From: Methanothrix sp.
Lineage (GTDB): Archaea > Halobacteriota > Methanosarcinia > Methanotrichales > Methanotrichaceae
Assembly: GCA_028679775.1 (NCBI GenBank)
Contig: JAJRAX010000113.1
Coordinates: forward strand, 1 to 10,119
Reading direction: 5' to 3'
DNA: 10,119 nt
The notes beneath the pieces were generated by a model. That model had not been told where the DNA came from. It did not search any database and was given only the letters and a program-made list of their open reading frames with translations. The position numbers and the translations under genes are program-made. Positions 1 to 7,326 of the stretch are shown in pieces; the first letter of the stretch is position 1, and each line of letters starts with the position of its first letter.

Positions 1-646
1 ATTGCCAGATCAGCGGTTTATTCCTGCACATGAGAATGGTGTTTCTTTTGTAGGTGATCACAAATATTTCTCTTGCACCGCCTTCCTGCTGCAGGCTCCA
101 GTTTGACTCCGGGTCAAGATAGTGGGTAGGCTCTGCCTGAAGATCTTGATCCTGAGAAGGAAAGCCTGCCTGCCCCGTCCAGGATGATGGATTCACCACA
201 TCACCTTTGCCTGTGGTCAGCCGTACAGCACGAAATGAGCCCTGAGAGAATCCGCCGTCGCTAAAGGTGGCGGCATAGCTGCCCATTATGTCTCTATCGT
301 CTGACCTTCCGTTCAGCCGAATGAACAGGGTCGGATCATGGCGGAAGGTAATGGCCGCGCGAAATACGCCATCCGAACAGCATCCGATGAGGTTGCCGTT
401 GCTTCTATTTCCCAGACTTGCCCTGCCCTGAAGTGATGAGTCCACTGCTGACAGTATGAGCGTGCTGCCACTGGCGAGTCGATCCTGGAGGCCACCGATG
501 TCCGTTTCGTAGCTGACAGTCCAGCGCCCGGAGAGGTCGCCGCAGATTTCACTGGCTGATGCGCTGGCTACAGTCATTAAAACCGTTAAAAGCATCAACT
601 TCAAGATCGCAATGGCTCTGCACAGATTCCTGCAATTCTTCGTCAT
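1..646 (-). CDS. Exported beta-rich protein of unknown function, partial (C-terminus off the left edge)
   Basis: I do not recognise this protein. The frame is open from the ATG at 646 down to base 1, giving 215 residues with no stop, so the C-terminus lies outside the window. Residues 1-32 look like a signal peptide: basic start (TKNCRNLCR), hydrophobic stretch at about 11-26, then ASASAS before the mature start near EICGD. The mature part is rich in Gly, Ser and alternating hydrophobic residues. It opens with GDLSGRWTVSYETDIGG and later has GSYAATFSDGGFSQGSF, a pattern seen in small beta-barrel or lipocalin-like domains; this is a resemblance, not an identification. Two N-X-S sequons and a Cys-Cys pair (89-90) are present. 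The start is 39 bases after the stop of the upstream TPR gene. That gene's stop is in the same frame, so no longer start exists except weak non-ATG codons. No clear Shine-Dalgarno is seen, suggesting translation as part of the TPR operon. Confidence 0.82.
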   Translation of the reverse strand, partial: MTKNCRNLCRAIAILKLMLLTVLMTVASASASEICGDLSGRWTVSYETDIGGLQDRLASGSTLILSAVDSSLQGRASLGNRSNGNLIGCCSDGVFRAAITFRHDPTLFIRLNGRSDDRDIMGSYAATFSDGGFSQGSFRAVRLTTGKGDVVNPSSWTGQAGFPSQDQDLQAEPTHYLDPESNWSLQQEGGAREIFVITYKRNTILMCRNKPLIWQ

Positions 647-685
647 GGCAGATACAGCCAGAATAAATGATGAGGGTTGCTGGGT

Positions 686-2110
686 TCAGCCCTCATATCC
701 CAGCTCAACTGCTCTGGAAAATGCAGCATCTGCCTCAGAGCTGCGATCTAGCGCCATCAGTGCAAATTCCTTTCCTCTCCATGATGAGATGGCCTTCTCA
801 GGGCTTATCTCCAGGGAGCGCTCATATGACTGCAGAGCATCATGATATTGACCCAGCCCGCGCAAGGCCTCGCCCTTCCAAAACCAGGCATAAGCAGACA
901 TAGGATCTCTGGCAAGCACCAAATTGGCTTCATTTAGCGACTTGTTGAATGATTGAGATGCTTCATTGCTCCTGTTCAAATGATCCAGCGAAAAGCCCAT
1001 TCCGCTGTATAGCTGCTCGCCATAGATTCCATCAGATCGAGCATAGGCGTCTATTGCCTCCGGATATCTGCCCATCTCTCGCAGAGAATGCCCCATGACC
1101 AGCCAGGTTCTGCTGAGGTTCTGATCGAGCAAAAGAGATCTATTCACCGCATCAATTGCCTCATCATAGCGTCCCAGCTCGCAGAGGACCCTTGCCTTTG
1201 CCTCCCAGACGTCAGCAGACTGCTCGATATCTAGCGAACGGTTCAAGGCATCCAGGCCTTCGTCGTATCTGCCGAGCCACACTGCTTGAATATAGCCCTT
1301 GACCTTCCATGAGAAAGCGCTCTTCGGGTCCAGAGCAGTCGCGTTATCAAAAGCCTGCAGGGCTTCCGTCAATTTGCCCTGTTCCTGCAGAAGCATTCCC
1401 AAGTGAATCCATGATTCCACCTGCTCCGCTGTGCTGTTTGCAGTCTCCAACTGCTTTTTCGCTGAGTCCTGAACATCCTTGTAGGAATTTTCAGCTTCTT
1501 CGACCCTTCCAAGGGCTCCCAAGGCCAGACCTCTGCCCTCGGCCAATGCCTCATCTCTCCAGCTTTCTGATATAGGAAAGCCTATTTCCATGGCTCTATC
1601 GAAGGCAATGAGGGCCTCTTCATATCTGCCCAGGTTGGAGAGAGCGCCACCCTGAAAAAGAAGCGCGCTGGAGTTGTTTGGCTGGATATGAAGCGCTTTT
1701 GAGACTGCCTGAAGGGATGACTCAAGATAGCTCTCGTTAAAGCCGCCTCGATCTGCCCACGCCAGGCTGCTGTAAATATGGGCCTTTGCCATCCAAGCAT
1801 CGAAATCCGATGGATCATTTTCCAGGGACCGATTGTATAGCTCCAGGGCTTGCTCTGCGGATTCTTTGGCTTCTGCAGATCGCTTCAAGAAGCACAGGCA
1901 ATCGGTCTTGCCCATCCATGCCTCTTTATTCTCAGGATCGATCGCTATAGCCCGATCGTAGGCACAGAGAGCTTCCTCGTAAGACATGTTTCCAACAAGC
2001 GCACGTCCGACCTCAGTCCAATCATCTGTGGGATTGTCCGCTGCTGCAGGGGATGGGCAAAAAGATGCTATCGTCAATATCCAAAAAGCCAATCTGAACA
2101 TTATCATCAT
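686..2110 (-). CDS. Exported TPR-repeat protein (474 aa), second gene of the TPR operon
   Basis: A tetratricopeptide-repeat protein; such repeats form a helical solenoid that binds other proteins, and no enzymatic domain is visible. Residues 1-24 form a signal peptide (hydrophobic FRLAFWILTIASF, then SPAAA before DNPTDDW). From about residue 30 to the end there are roughly 12 repeats of about 34 residues. Typical signatures are GRYDEAIDA, YDRAIAIDPENKEAW and LGRYEEALIAFDRA. Repeats 2, 3, 5 and 10 are lengthened by insertions. There is no C-terminal membrane segment. About 11 N-X-S/T sequons occur, many at the repeat position where the consensus DRA reads NRS. The start ATG overlaps the stop of the upstream TPR gene as ATGATG, implying translational coupling. 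ATG codons 2 and 4 are alternative starts. The binding partner is unknown; the small exported protein downstream and the TPR protein upstream are the obvious candidates. Confidence 0.93.
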   Translation of the reverse strand: MMIMFRLAFWILTIASFCPSPAAADNPTDDWTEVGRALVGNMSYEEALCAYDRAIAIDPENKEAWMGKTDCLCFLKRSAEAKESAEQALELYNRSLENDPSDFDAWMAKAHIYSSLAWADRGGFNESYLESSLQAVSKALHIQPNNSSALLFQGGALSNLGRYEEALIAFDRAMEIGFPISESWRDEALAEGRGLALGALGRVEEAENSYKDVQDSAKKQLETANSTAEQVESWIHLGMLLQEQGKLTEALQAFDNATALDPKSAFSWKVKGYIQAVWLGRYDEGLDALNRSLDIEQSADVWEAKARVLCELGRYDEAIDAVNRSLLLDQNLSRTWLVMGHSLREMGRYPEAIDAYARSDGIYGEQLYSGMGFSLDHLNRSNEASQSFNKSLNEANLVLARDPMSAYAWFWKGEALRGLGQYHDALQSYERSLEISPEKAISSWRGKEFALMALDRSSEADAAFSRAVELGYEG

Positions 2111-3672
2111 CCCAGATTCTCAGGGTCTCGTTCATTCTCCAGGGCCAGAAGGGATTCGTTATGCCTGCCCATCTCTTCTAAAAGCTCTGCCTTCCACTTC
2201 CAGGTTTCCGAGAGATTCATGTAAAAATCTCGACCGGTGGCCACCCATCCTATGATAGTATCCGCGTCCTCTATGGACTTGTTATAGGCATGGGACGCTT
2301 CATCTGATCGTCCGAGCTTATCGAGGGCCCGGCCTTTGGAGTACCAGAGATAAGGATAGTCGAATATTCTCTGCTCTTCATTCGAATAGATCTCAAGGAT
2401 TCTGTCAAACGATGCAACCGCCTCGTCATTTCTGGATAACCTTGACAGAGCTATTGCTTTTCCCATCCAGGCCTCGATATCTGATCCGTTCAGCTCGATT
2501 GCCTTCTCCTGGGCCGCCAGAGATTCTTCATATTTTTCCATCTGACACAAAACGGTGCCTTTGCCGCGCCAGGCCAGGGCCAGAGCAGCCCTGTCTGAAC
2601 CTGCAATCTGGATAGCCTTTTCATAAGCCTGAAGTGAGTCGTTGTACTTGCTCGGGTCCCCGCCGACCATTGCGTCATGATAGAGGACAAAGCCCTTGCT
2701 GGACCATGATCGAGAATCATTGGAGTCAATTGCCAGCGCCCGATCACATGCATTGATGGCGTCGGCAAAGGAGACGTTCCTTCCGTTCCCGGACAGCAGC
2801 AGATTCTGATTGCTGAGCGCCTGGCACTTGGCGCACCAGGCCTCTTTGTAATCCGGATTCAGTCTGACGGCCTGGTCGTAGGCATCAATTGCATCCTCCC
2901 AGGAGCCGACTCTGGCCATATCCTGGCCTGTTTGATACCAGTTTTTTGCAGATTGATTTTGGAGGTTTGATGAGGACTCGTTATTCAGCTCACCTGCCCG
3001 GAGAAATGCAAGATCTGCCTCGCTTTTCCGACCAGACGCAGCCAGAGCATCGCCTTTAAGCTTCCAGATGACTGCGTCATTGGGATTTATCTGCAAAGCA
3101 CGATCAAAAGCTGCCAGGGCCTTGTCGTATTCTTTCAGATCGCTGGCAAGAAGAACGCCCTTCATCTTCCAGGCCATCTCATTTCCGGGATCGATATTGC
3201 TGGCGCGATCAAATGCTTCCACAGCCTCTTTTATTTTTCCGATGTTATTGAGGAGAACGCCTCTTCCCAACCATAATGTTGAGTTATCTGAGTCGGCTTC
3301 GAGCATTTTATCGGTGATATTGAGGGCCATCCGATAGGCATTTTCGGATTCAGGTGTCCTGTTCAATCTGTAGAGCGCATTGGCCTTGTTGATCCAGGCC
3401 AAGGAATTGTCAGGATCGATCTGGATCGCCCTTTCGTATGCCAAAAGAGCCATATCATTTGAGCCGTTTTTGCTCTGTTCATAGCCTTTCATCAGCCAAT
3501 AGTCTGTGGTGTTCTCCTCTGCCAGCGTGCTTGTGAAAAGCACTGCCAGTGCACCTGTGCAAAGCATAGCCATTGCACCTGCTAAAAGTATTGCCACTTC
3601 CAGCAGGCCGAGTGCTTTGTTCGTCAATTTTCTGCAATTCTTTTCCTTACTCCCCAATCGATTTATTTTCAA
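2107..3672 (-). CDS. Membrane-anchored or exported TPR-repeat protein (521 aa), first gene of the TPR operon
   Basis: A tetratricopeptide-repeat scaffold protein. A basic N-terminus (KINRLGSKEKNCRK) is followed by a long hydrophobic segment at about residues 20-49, acting as a signal peptide or an uncleaved anchor, then AEENTTDYW at the start of the repeats. About 11-12 TPRs fill the rest, e.g. AYERAIQIDPDNSLAW, AFDRALQINPNDAVIW and AYDQAVRLNPDYKEAW. Several repeats are spread by insertions (around LLLSGNGRNVS and VGGDPSKYNDS). Fourteen N-X-S/T sequons are present, far more than expected by chance. I chose TTG at 3672 because GAGGTG (3684-3679) sits six bases upstream as a Shine-Dalgarno. The in-frame GTG at 3681 is part of that site but could be the start instead, adding three residues. 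A TATA-like box lies at 3755-3747. The gene is divergent from the transporter operon and shares its stop with the next TPR gene's start. Confidence 0.9.
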   Translation of the reverse strand: MKINRLGSKEKNCRKLTNKALGLLEVAILLAGAMAMLCTGALAVLFTSTLAEENTTDYWLMKGYEQSKNGSNDMALLAYERAIQIDPDNSLAWINKANALYRLNRTPESENAYRMALNITDKMLEADSDNSTLWLGRGVLLNNIGKIKEAVEAFDRASNIDPGNEMAWKMKGVLLASDLKEYDKALAAFDRALQINPNDAVIWKLKGDALAASGRKSEADLAFLRAGELNNESSSNLQNQSAKNWYQTGQDMARVGSWEDAIDAYDQAVRLNPDYKEAWCAKCQALSNQNLLLSGNGRNVSFADAINACDRALAIDSNDSRSWSSKGFVLYHDAMVGGDPSKYNDSLQAYEKAIQIAGSDRAALALAWRGKGTVLCQMEKYEESLAAQEKAIELNGSDIEAWMGKAIALSRLSRNDEAVASFDRILEIYSNEEQRIFDYPYLWYSKGRALDKLGRSDEASHAYNKSIEDADTIIGWVATGRDFYMNLSETWKWKAELLEEMGRHNESLLALENERDPENLG

Positions 3673-3678
3673 GCCAAC

Positions 3679-3684
3679 CACCTC
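3679..3684 (-). promoter_or_regulatory. Shine-Dalgarno GAGGTG of the first TPR gene
   Basis: GAGGTG on the minus strand matches the archaeal 16S 3' end (…AUCACCUCC). It lies six bases before TTG 3672, so it favours that start over the GTG contained within the motif. Confidence 0.6.
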
Positions 3685-3728
3685 ATTTTGAGCAATAAAA
3701 AGTGCCGTTGCTTCTTACGGCATATGTC

Positions 3729-3742
3729 GAATAACGATATTC
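3729..3742. promoter_or_regulatory. Candidate operator: inverted repeat GAATA-acga-TATTC
   Basis: A perfect 5-bp inverted repeat with a 4-base spacer. The half-site CGAATA also recurs at 3745-3750, directly against the minus-strand TATA box. Its place just downstream of the TATA box, near the expected transcription start of the TPR operon, would suit a repressor site. In AT-rich DNA a match this short can arise by chance. Confidence 0.3.
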
Positions 3743-3746
3743 AACG

Positions 3747-3755
3747 AATATAAAA
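3747..3755 (-). promoter_or_regulatory. TATA box (box A) for the TPR operon
   Basis: The minus strand reads TTTTATATT, close to the archaeal box A consensus TTTATATA. Transcription would begin about 25 bases on, near 3726, leaving a leader of roughly 50 bases before the TTG/GTG start. It is the best match in this direction in the spacer. Confidence 0.5.
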
Positions 3756-3823
3756 CTTGCGGACAAAGCTAAGATTGTCACTTTTAACATATGGATATAA
3801 ATTTATAGCATAATGAGTAATGC

Positions 3824-3830
3824 ATTTATA
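3824..3830 (+). promoter_or_regulatory. TATA box (box A) for the transporter operon
   Basis: ATTTATA lies about 47 bases before the ATG at 3874. A start site about 25 bases downstream (near 3852) would leave a short leader containing the Shine-Dalgarno. A second similar site (ATTTATA, 3801-3807) lies further upstream and is the alternative. Confidence 0.5.
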
Positions 3831-3863
3831 CTTGAATGATAAATGACAAAAACATAACTAATG

Positions 3864-3869
3864 GGTGAT
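3864..3869 (+). promoter_or_regulatory. Shine-Dalgarno GGTGAT of the solute-binding protein gene
   Basis: GGTGAT is complementary to the archaeal 16S 3' end and sits four bases before ATG 3874. The GTG at 3865, which would add three residues, lies inside this site and is therefore an unlikely start. Confidence 0.65.
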
Positions 3870-3873
3870 TATT

Positions 3874-5463
3874 ATGAACAAGGCAATTCGCATTTTTTTA
3901 GCTGCATCATTTATATTCTCCGTCCTCATCTGGGCAGTTGCCATAGCTCAGAGCGCCACAATCGATAGCTCTTCTGTTATTGACAAGCTGGTAATTGGCA
4001 CAACTGATCAGGTCGAGGACATAAATGTCAACGATGGCATCTTCAACACCTATCGTGAAGCGTTTCTGACCAAATCCTTGATCAGAGTCGATCCATCCGG
4101 AGATTTTGTTCCATCCCTGGCAGAGAGCTGGGAGACGGATGATGCCCAGAAATGGGTGTTCCATCTCGTCAAGAACGCTACATGGCATGACGGCCAGCCG
4201 GTGACGGCAGAGGACATCAAATTCAGCCTGGAGTATCTGCCAGAGAAGCTCGGCGGCTCCAACTGGAATATCATCAAAGAGGTAAATGCCCCTGATGAGA
4301 GAACTCTGATCATCACATTGAATTCGCCGGACAGCAATTTCTTGACAAATCTGCTCATGTTGCGCACTGTTCCCAAGCATGTCTTCGAGAGCGTGGAAGA
4401 CCCAAAGAGGTTCAATGATCCGGACTCTGCCATAGGTTGCGGCCCGTACAAATTCCTGGATTTCGATCCTGAGGCAGGGCTGATCAGGTTCCAGGCTTAT
4501 GACAGTTATTTTGAAGGCCCGCCATCTGTAAAGGAGATCGACATTCGCATGTTCAAGAACCAGGAGGCCATGATGATGGCCCTCCAGAAGGGCGAGCTGG
4601 ATACCGTCTACATCTACTCTGGCGGCATCAGCTACTATTATGTGCCTGACCTTCTGGAAAACAATGATCTTGAATACATTTTAATCAAGAACAGCGGAGT
4701 TCCAGCTGCCATTTGGGCCAACCAGAATAGAACTCCCTTCGACGATGTTCGCTTCAGAGAGGCGATAGGCTACGCTATAAATTACGAGGAGCTGCAAAAT
4801 CTATTCACTGCAGGATATGGCAGAAAGCCCAATGCCGGCTTCATCCCCAATGGGAGCCTGAACTATATCGAGACGAGGCCCCTCACCTACAACGCAAGCC
4901 TCGCTGCATCCATCTTGAACGAGACTGGGCTCTTGGATGCTGAAGGAGACGGAATGCGGAATCTAGCAGATGGAAGCGAGTTTCAGCCAAAGATTCTGGT
5001 CCGGTCCGATAGCGACAGCGTTCGCCTGGGAGAGATGCTCAAAAAGTACATGAATGCTGTGAGACTGGACGCCCAGATTGATGTCGCCGATAGCAGCGGA
5101 TTTTGGAATGCGGTGGACGGCAAAGATTATGACTTGTTCGTCAGCCGCACAACCCCCTGGGGAATGATGATGGAGGCAGGTTATGACACCGGATATATGG
5201 ACAGCAGAAGCAACGGCTGGCCCGCCATCAATGATGCAAGTTTTACCGAACTGGTAGATGATCTGCTGGCCTCTTCGAGCAAAGATGAGACTGCGAGGCT
5301 CGCCCAAGCAATTCAGGAGTACTATGCAAGCGAGCTTCCTGCCATCCCTCTGTATTGGAATGACTATGTGCAGCCTTACAACAAGAAATACGAGGGATAT
5401 GTGGTCAATCCCATCCACGGCATCTTATCCTACGAGACATTCTTCGGGCTGCATCCGGCTTGA
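3874..5463 (+). CDS. ABC transporter substrate-binding protein, family 5 (peptide/nickel class)
   Basis: Captures a solute, usually an oligopeptide or a nickel chelate in this family, outside the membrane and delivers it to the permease pair encoded downstream. The 529-residue length is normal. Residues 1-26 form a signal peptide (MNKAIRIFLAAS then a hydrophobic run ending AVAIAQS). Family-5 landmarks follow in order: LAESWETDD (about 82-90), the signature WHDGQPVTAEDIKFSLEYL (104-122), GCGPYKF (188-194), and DDVRFREAIGYAINYEELQ (290-308). An acidic, EF-hand-like DAEGDG loop and the closing IPLYWNDYVQPYNKKYEGY complete the pattern. No cysteine follows the signal, so it is not a standard lipoprotein, and there is no C-terminal anchor. 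Substrate cannot be read from the sequence. The start at ATG 3874 rests on the Shine-Dalgarno GGTGAT. It is the first gene of a three-gene operon, divergent from the TPR operon. Confidence 0.95.
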   Translation: MNKAIRIFLAASFIFSVLIWAVAIAQSATIDSSSVIDKLVIGTTDQVEDINVNDGIFNTYREAFLTKSLIRVDPSGDFVPSLAESWETDDAQKWVFHLVKNATWHDGQPVTAEDIKFSLEYLPEKLGGSNWNIIKEVNAPDERTLIITLNSPDSNFLTNLLMLRTVPKHVFESVEDPKRFNDPDSAIGCGPYKFLDFDPEAGLIRFQAYDSYFEGPPSVKEIDIRMFKNQEAMMMALQKGELDTVYIYSGGISYYYVPDLLENNDLEYILIKNSGVPAAIWANQNRTPFDDVRFREAIGYAINYEELQNLFTAGYGRKPNAGFIPNGSLNYIETRPLTYNASLAASILNETGLLDAEGDGMRNLADGSEFQPKILVRSDSDSVRLGEMLKKYMNAVRLDAQIDVADSSGFWNAVDGKDYDLFVSRTTPWGMMMEAGYDTGYMDSRSNGWPAINDASFTELVDDLLASSSKDETARLAQAIQEYYASELPAIPLYWNDYVQPYNKKYEGYVVNPIHGILSYETFFGLHPA

Positions 5464-5497
5464 TGAATCGAGGAGACTGCATCTAACAGTAAAATGC

Positions 5498-5503
5498 GGA
5501 AGG
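5498..5503 (+). promoter_or_regulatory. Shine-Dalgarno-like GGAAGG before the DppB-type permease
   Basis: GGAAGG lies six bases before TTG 5510 in the permease frame. This is the best ribosome-binding match among the candidate starts between the previous stop and the first membrane helix. Confidence 0.4.
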
Positions 5504-5509
5504 CAACAA

Positions 5510-6499
5510 TTGACTATAAATGGAGACAGACAAACCCATATCTTCAGAAAGCTGATGCGATATGGGTTCACTCTCTTTTTGATCCTATCCCTCAACTTCG
5601 CTTTGCCCAGGATGATGCCAGGCGACCCAATTGCCAATTTGCTGGGCGAGCAGGCTCGACACAACGATCCTCAGACTTTAGAGCTTCTAAGAGCCGAATA
5701 TGGTCTGGATCAGCCCTTGCACATTCAATATTTTCGATATCTGCAATCGCTGACGAGAATCGAGCTGGGCTACTCCATTCATAAGAACTCAAGCGTTGCC
5801 AGGCTTATGGCCGACAGGCTCCGCTGGACTCTCCTGTTGGTCTTCCCTTCGGTTGTCATCGGCTCAATTCTGGCTCTCCTTCTTGGCTCGCTGGCTGGAT
5901 TCAAGTGCAGAAGTCCAACCGATTATGTGCTCACGGCTTTGTTTCTCATCCTCTACACGTGTCCTTCGTTTTTGATGGCCATGCTTCTCTTGAGCATCTT
6001 TTCCTTTCACCTGGGGCTCTTTCCACTTGGAAACCTCACAACAGGAGGAACGACCGGTCTAAAATATGTTCTGGATATGGCATGGCATCTTATTTTGCCC
6101 GTGATCTCTTTGTCCTTGCTCGGAGCCAGCTACAAGTTCCTTGTCGTCAGGAATTCGGTGTCCCAGATATTCGATGAACAGTTTGTGGTGGCAGCCAGGG
6201 CAAAAGGCCTGACAGAGAGACGAATTCTTCTGGTCCACGTCATCCGCAATGTTCTGCCGCCGTTCATCAGCATGGCAGCCCTGAGCTTCGGCTTCATGGT
6301 GTCAGGAGCATTGATTGTAGAGATCGTCTTTTCCTTGAACGGCATGGGAACGCTCATTTACGATGCAGTGATGGCGCGAGACTACCCGGTAATGCAGGGC
6401 TGCTTTCTCATATTGACTGTATTCGTCTTGGCTGCCAACCTTGCTGCCGACATTCTTTATTCTGTGGCCGATCCGAGAATAGGGGGAAAAGGAACTTGA
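5510..6499 (+). CDS. dppB: ABC transporter permease, DppB/OppB type
   Basis: One of two membrane subunits that form the channel of a peptide/nickel-class importer. From TTG 5510 it has 329 residues, normal for the family, with about six membrane helices. The N-terminal hallmark MMPGDPIANLLG follows the first helix. The LLRAEYGLDQPLHIQYFRYL segment is the usual periplasmic-side region. The cytoplasmic coupling loop (EAA motif) is VVAARAKGLTERRILLVHV, and the end VADPRIGGKG matches the DPRI ending of DppB proteins. The open frame extends back to 5258 inside the binding-protein gene, but that part is not permease-like. I place the start at TTG 5510 on the strength of GGAAGG upstream. ATG 5555, just before the first helix, is the alternative and would shorten the protein by 15 residues. 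Its stop overlaps the next gene's start as TTGA. The gene name denotes the family, not a proven substrate. Confidence 0.92.
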   Translation: MTINGDRQTHIFRKLMRYGFTLFLILSLNFALPRMMPGDPIANLLGEQARHNDPQTLELLRAEYGLDQPLHIQYFRYLQSLTRIELGYSIHKNSSVARLMADRLRWTLLLVFPSVVIGSILALLLGSLAGFKCRSPTDYVLTALFLILYTCPSFLMAMLLLSIFSFHLGLFPLGNLTTGGTTGLKYVLDMAWHLILPVISLSLLGASYKFLVVRNSVSQIFDEQFVVAARAKGLTERRILLVHVIRNVLPPFISMAALSFGFMVSGALIVEIVFSLNGMGTLIYDAVMARDYPVMQGCFLILTVFVLAANLAADILYSVADPRIGGKGT

Positions 6500-7326
6500 A
6501 GTGTCCGGCATCTGATATGTTTGCCATTTCCTCCATGCGTCTGGCCGGTCTATTCATGATCGCTTTATTCCTGGCCCTGGCCATATTTGCGCCGCTAGTC
6601 GCCCCACACGATCCTTGGGAGACGGAGAAGCCCTACCTGCCTCCCAGCGGAGAGCACCCTCTGGGGACCAACGATATCGGTCAAGACATACTCTCTGAGC
6701 TGATCTATGCCACTCGTGTCTCTCTCTCCATAGGGTTTCTGGCCGGATTCTTGTCGGTGTTCGTCGGAGTTAGCCTTGGAATGTTGGCCGGGTACTACCG
6801 CGGTGCCGTGGAAGAAGTGGTCATGGCGGTCAGCGATATGGTTCTGCTAATACCCGGACTTCCTTTTATGATTATCCTGGCTGCATATCTCTCACCCAGT
6901 ATGTACAACATAGTTCTCGTGGTCAGCTTGCTCTGGTGGTGCCCCACTGCACGTGTTGTCCACTCCCGCGTCCTGCAACTGAGAGAGATGCCGTTTGTAG
7001 AGGCAGCCATTTCTCTCGGCAGCAGGGACAGCTACATCATCATTCATCATATCCTCATCAACAGCAAGGAGATCATTTATGCCAAGCTGGCCCTGTCTGT
7101 GGCTTCAGCCATGGCAACCGAGGCCTCACTCAGCTTTTTGGGCCTTGGAGATCCTTTGAGCATCAGTTGGGGTGAGATGATCCACTTCTCCTTTTCCAGA
7201 GGTGGATTTGCCAATGACATGTGGTGGTGGTATCTGCCGCCGGGAATCATGATCTGTGCAAGCGTTCTCAGCTTTGTGATGATCGGCATGGAGCCGGAGA
7301 GGACGCATAGGACAGTGGAGCTTTGA
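6496..7326 (+). CDS. dppC: ABC transporter permease, DppC/OppC type
   Basis: The second membrane subunit of the importer, pairing with the DppB-type protein. The 276 residues are close to the usual length. Landmarks in order are: a first helix (GLFMIALFLALAIFAPLVAP) ending in HDPW; HPLGTNDIGQDILSELIYATRVSLSIG; the GMLAGYYRG turn; the coupling motif FVEAAISLGSRDSYIIIHHI; ATEASLSFLGLG; and WWWYLPPGIMI near the end. The C-terminus (GMEPERTHRTVEL) lacks the common GDxLRDxLDP ending. The start TTG 6496 overlaps the upstream stop (TTGA) and has AAGGA just before it, arguing for coupled translation. ATG 6517 is an equally readable start that keeps the first helix. No ATPase gene follows: the next gene is on the other strand. 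Confidence 0.92.
   Translation: MKCPASDMFAISSMRLAGLFMIALFLALAIFAPLVAPHDPWETEKPYLPPSGEHPLGTNDIGQDILSELIYATRVSLSIGFLAGFLSVFVGVSLGMLAGYYRGAVEEVVMAVSDMVLLIPGLPFMIILAAYLSPSMYNIVLVVSLLWWCPTARVVHSRVLQLREMPFVEAAISLGSRDSYIIIHHILINSKEIIYAKLALSVASAMATEASLSFLGLGDPLSISWGEMIHFSFSRGGFANDMWWWYLPPGIMICASVLSFVMIGMEPERTHRTVEL

Noticed and set aside
1850..2224. 124-residue open frame on the plus strand
   Set aside because: Antisense to the junction of the two TPR genes; the repeats on the minus strand explain the region.
3907..4380. 157-residue open frame on the minus strand
   Set aside because: Antisense to the solute-binding protein gene, which has all family landmarks there; no ribosome site or recognisable sequence.
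4963..5418. 151-residue open frame on the minus strand
   Set aside because: Antisense to the C-terminal half of the binding protein; coding evidence is wholly on the plus strand.
5258..5509. N-terminal extension of the DppB-type permease frame
   Set aside because: Overlaps the binding-protein gene and has no permease-like sequence; an accidental open frame.
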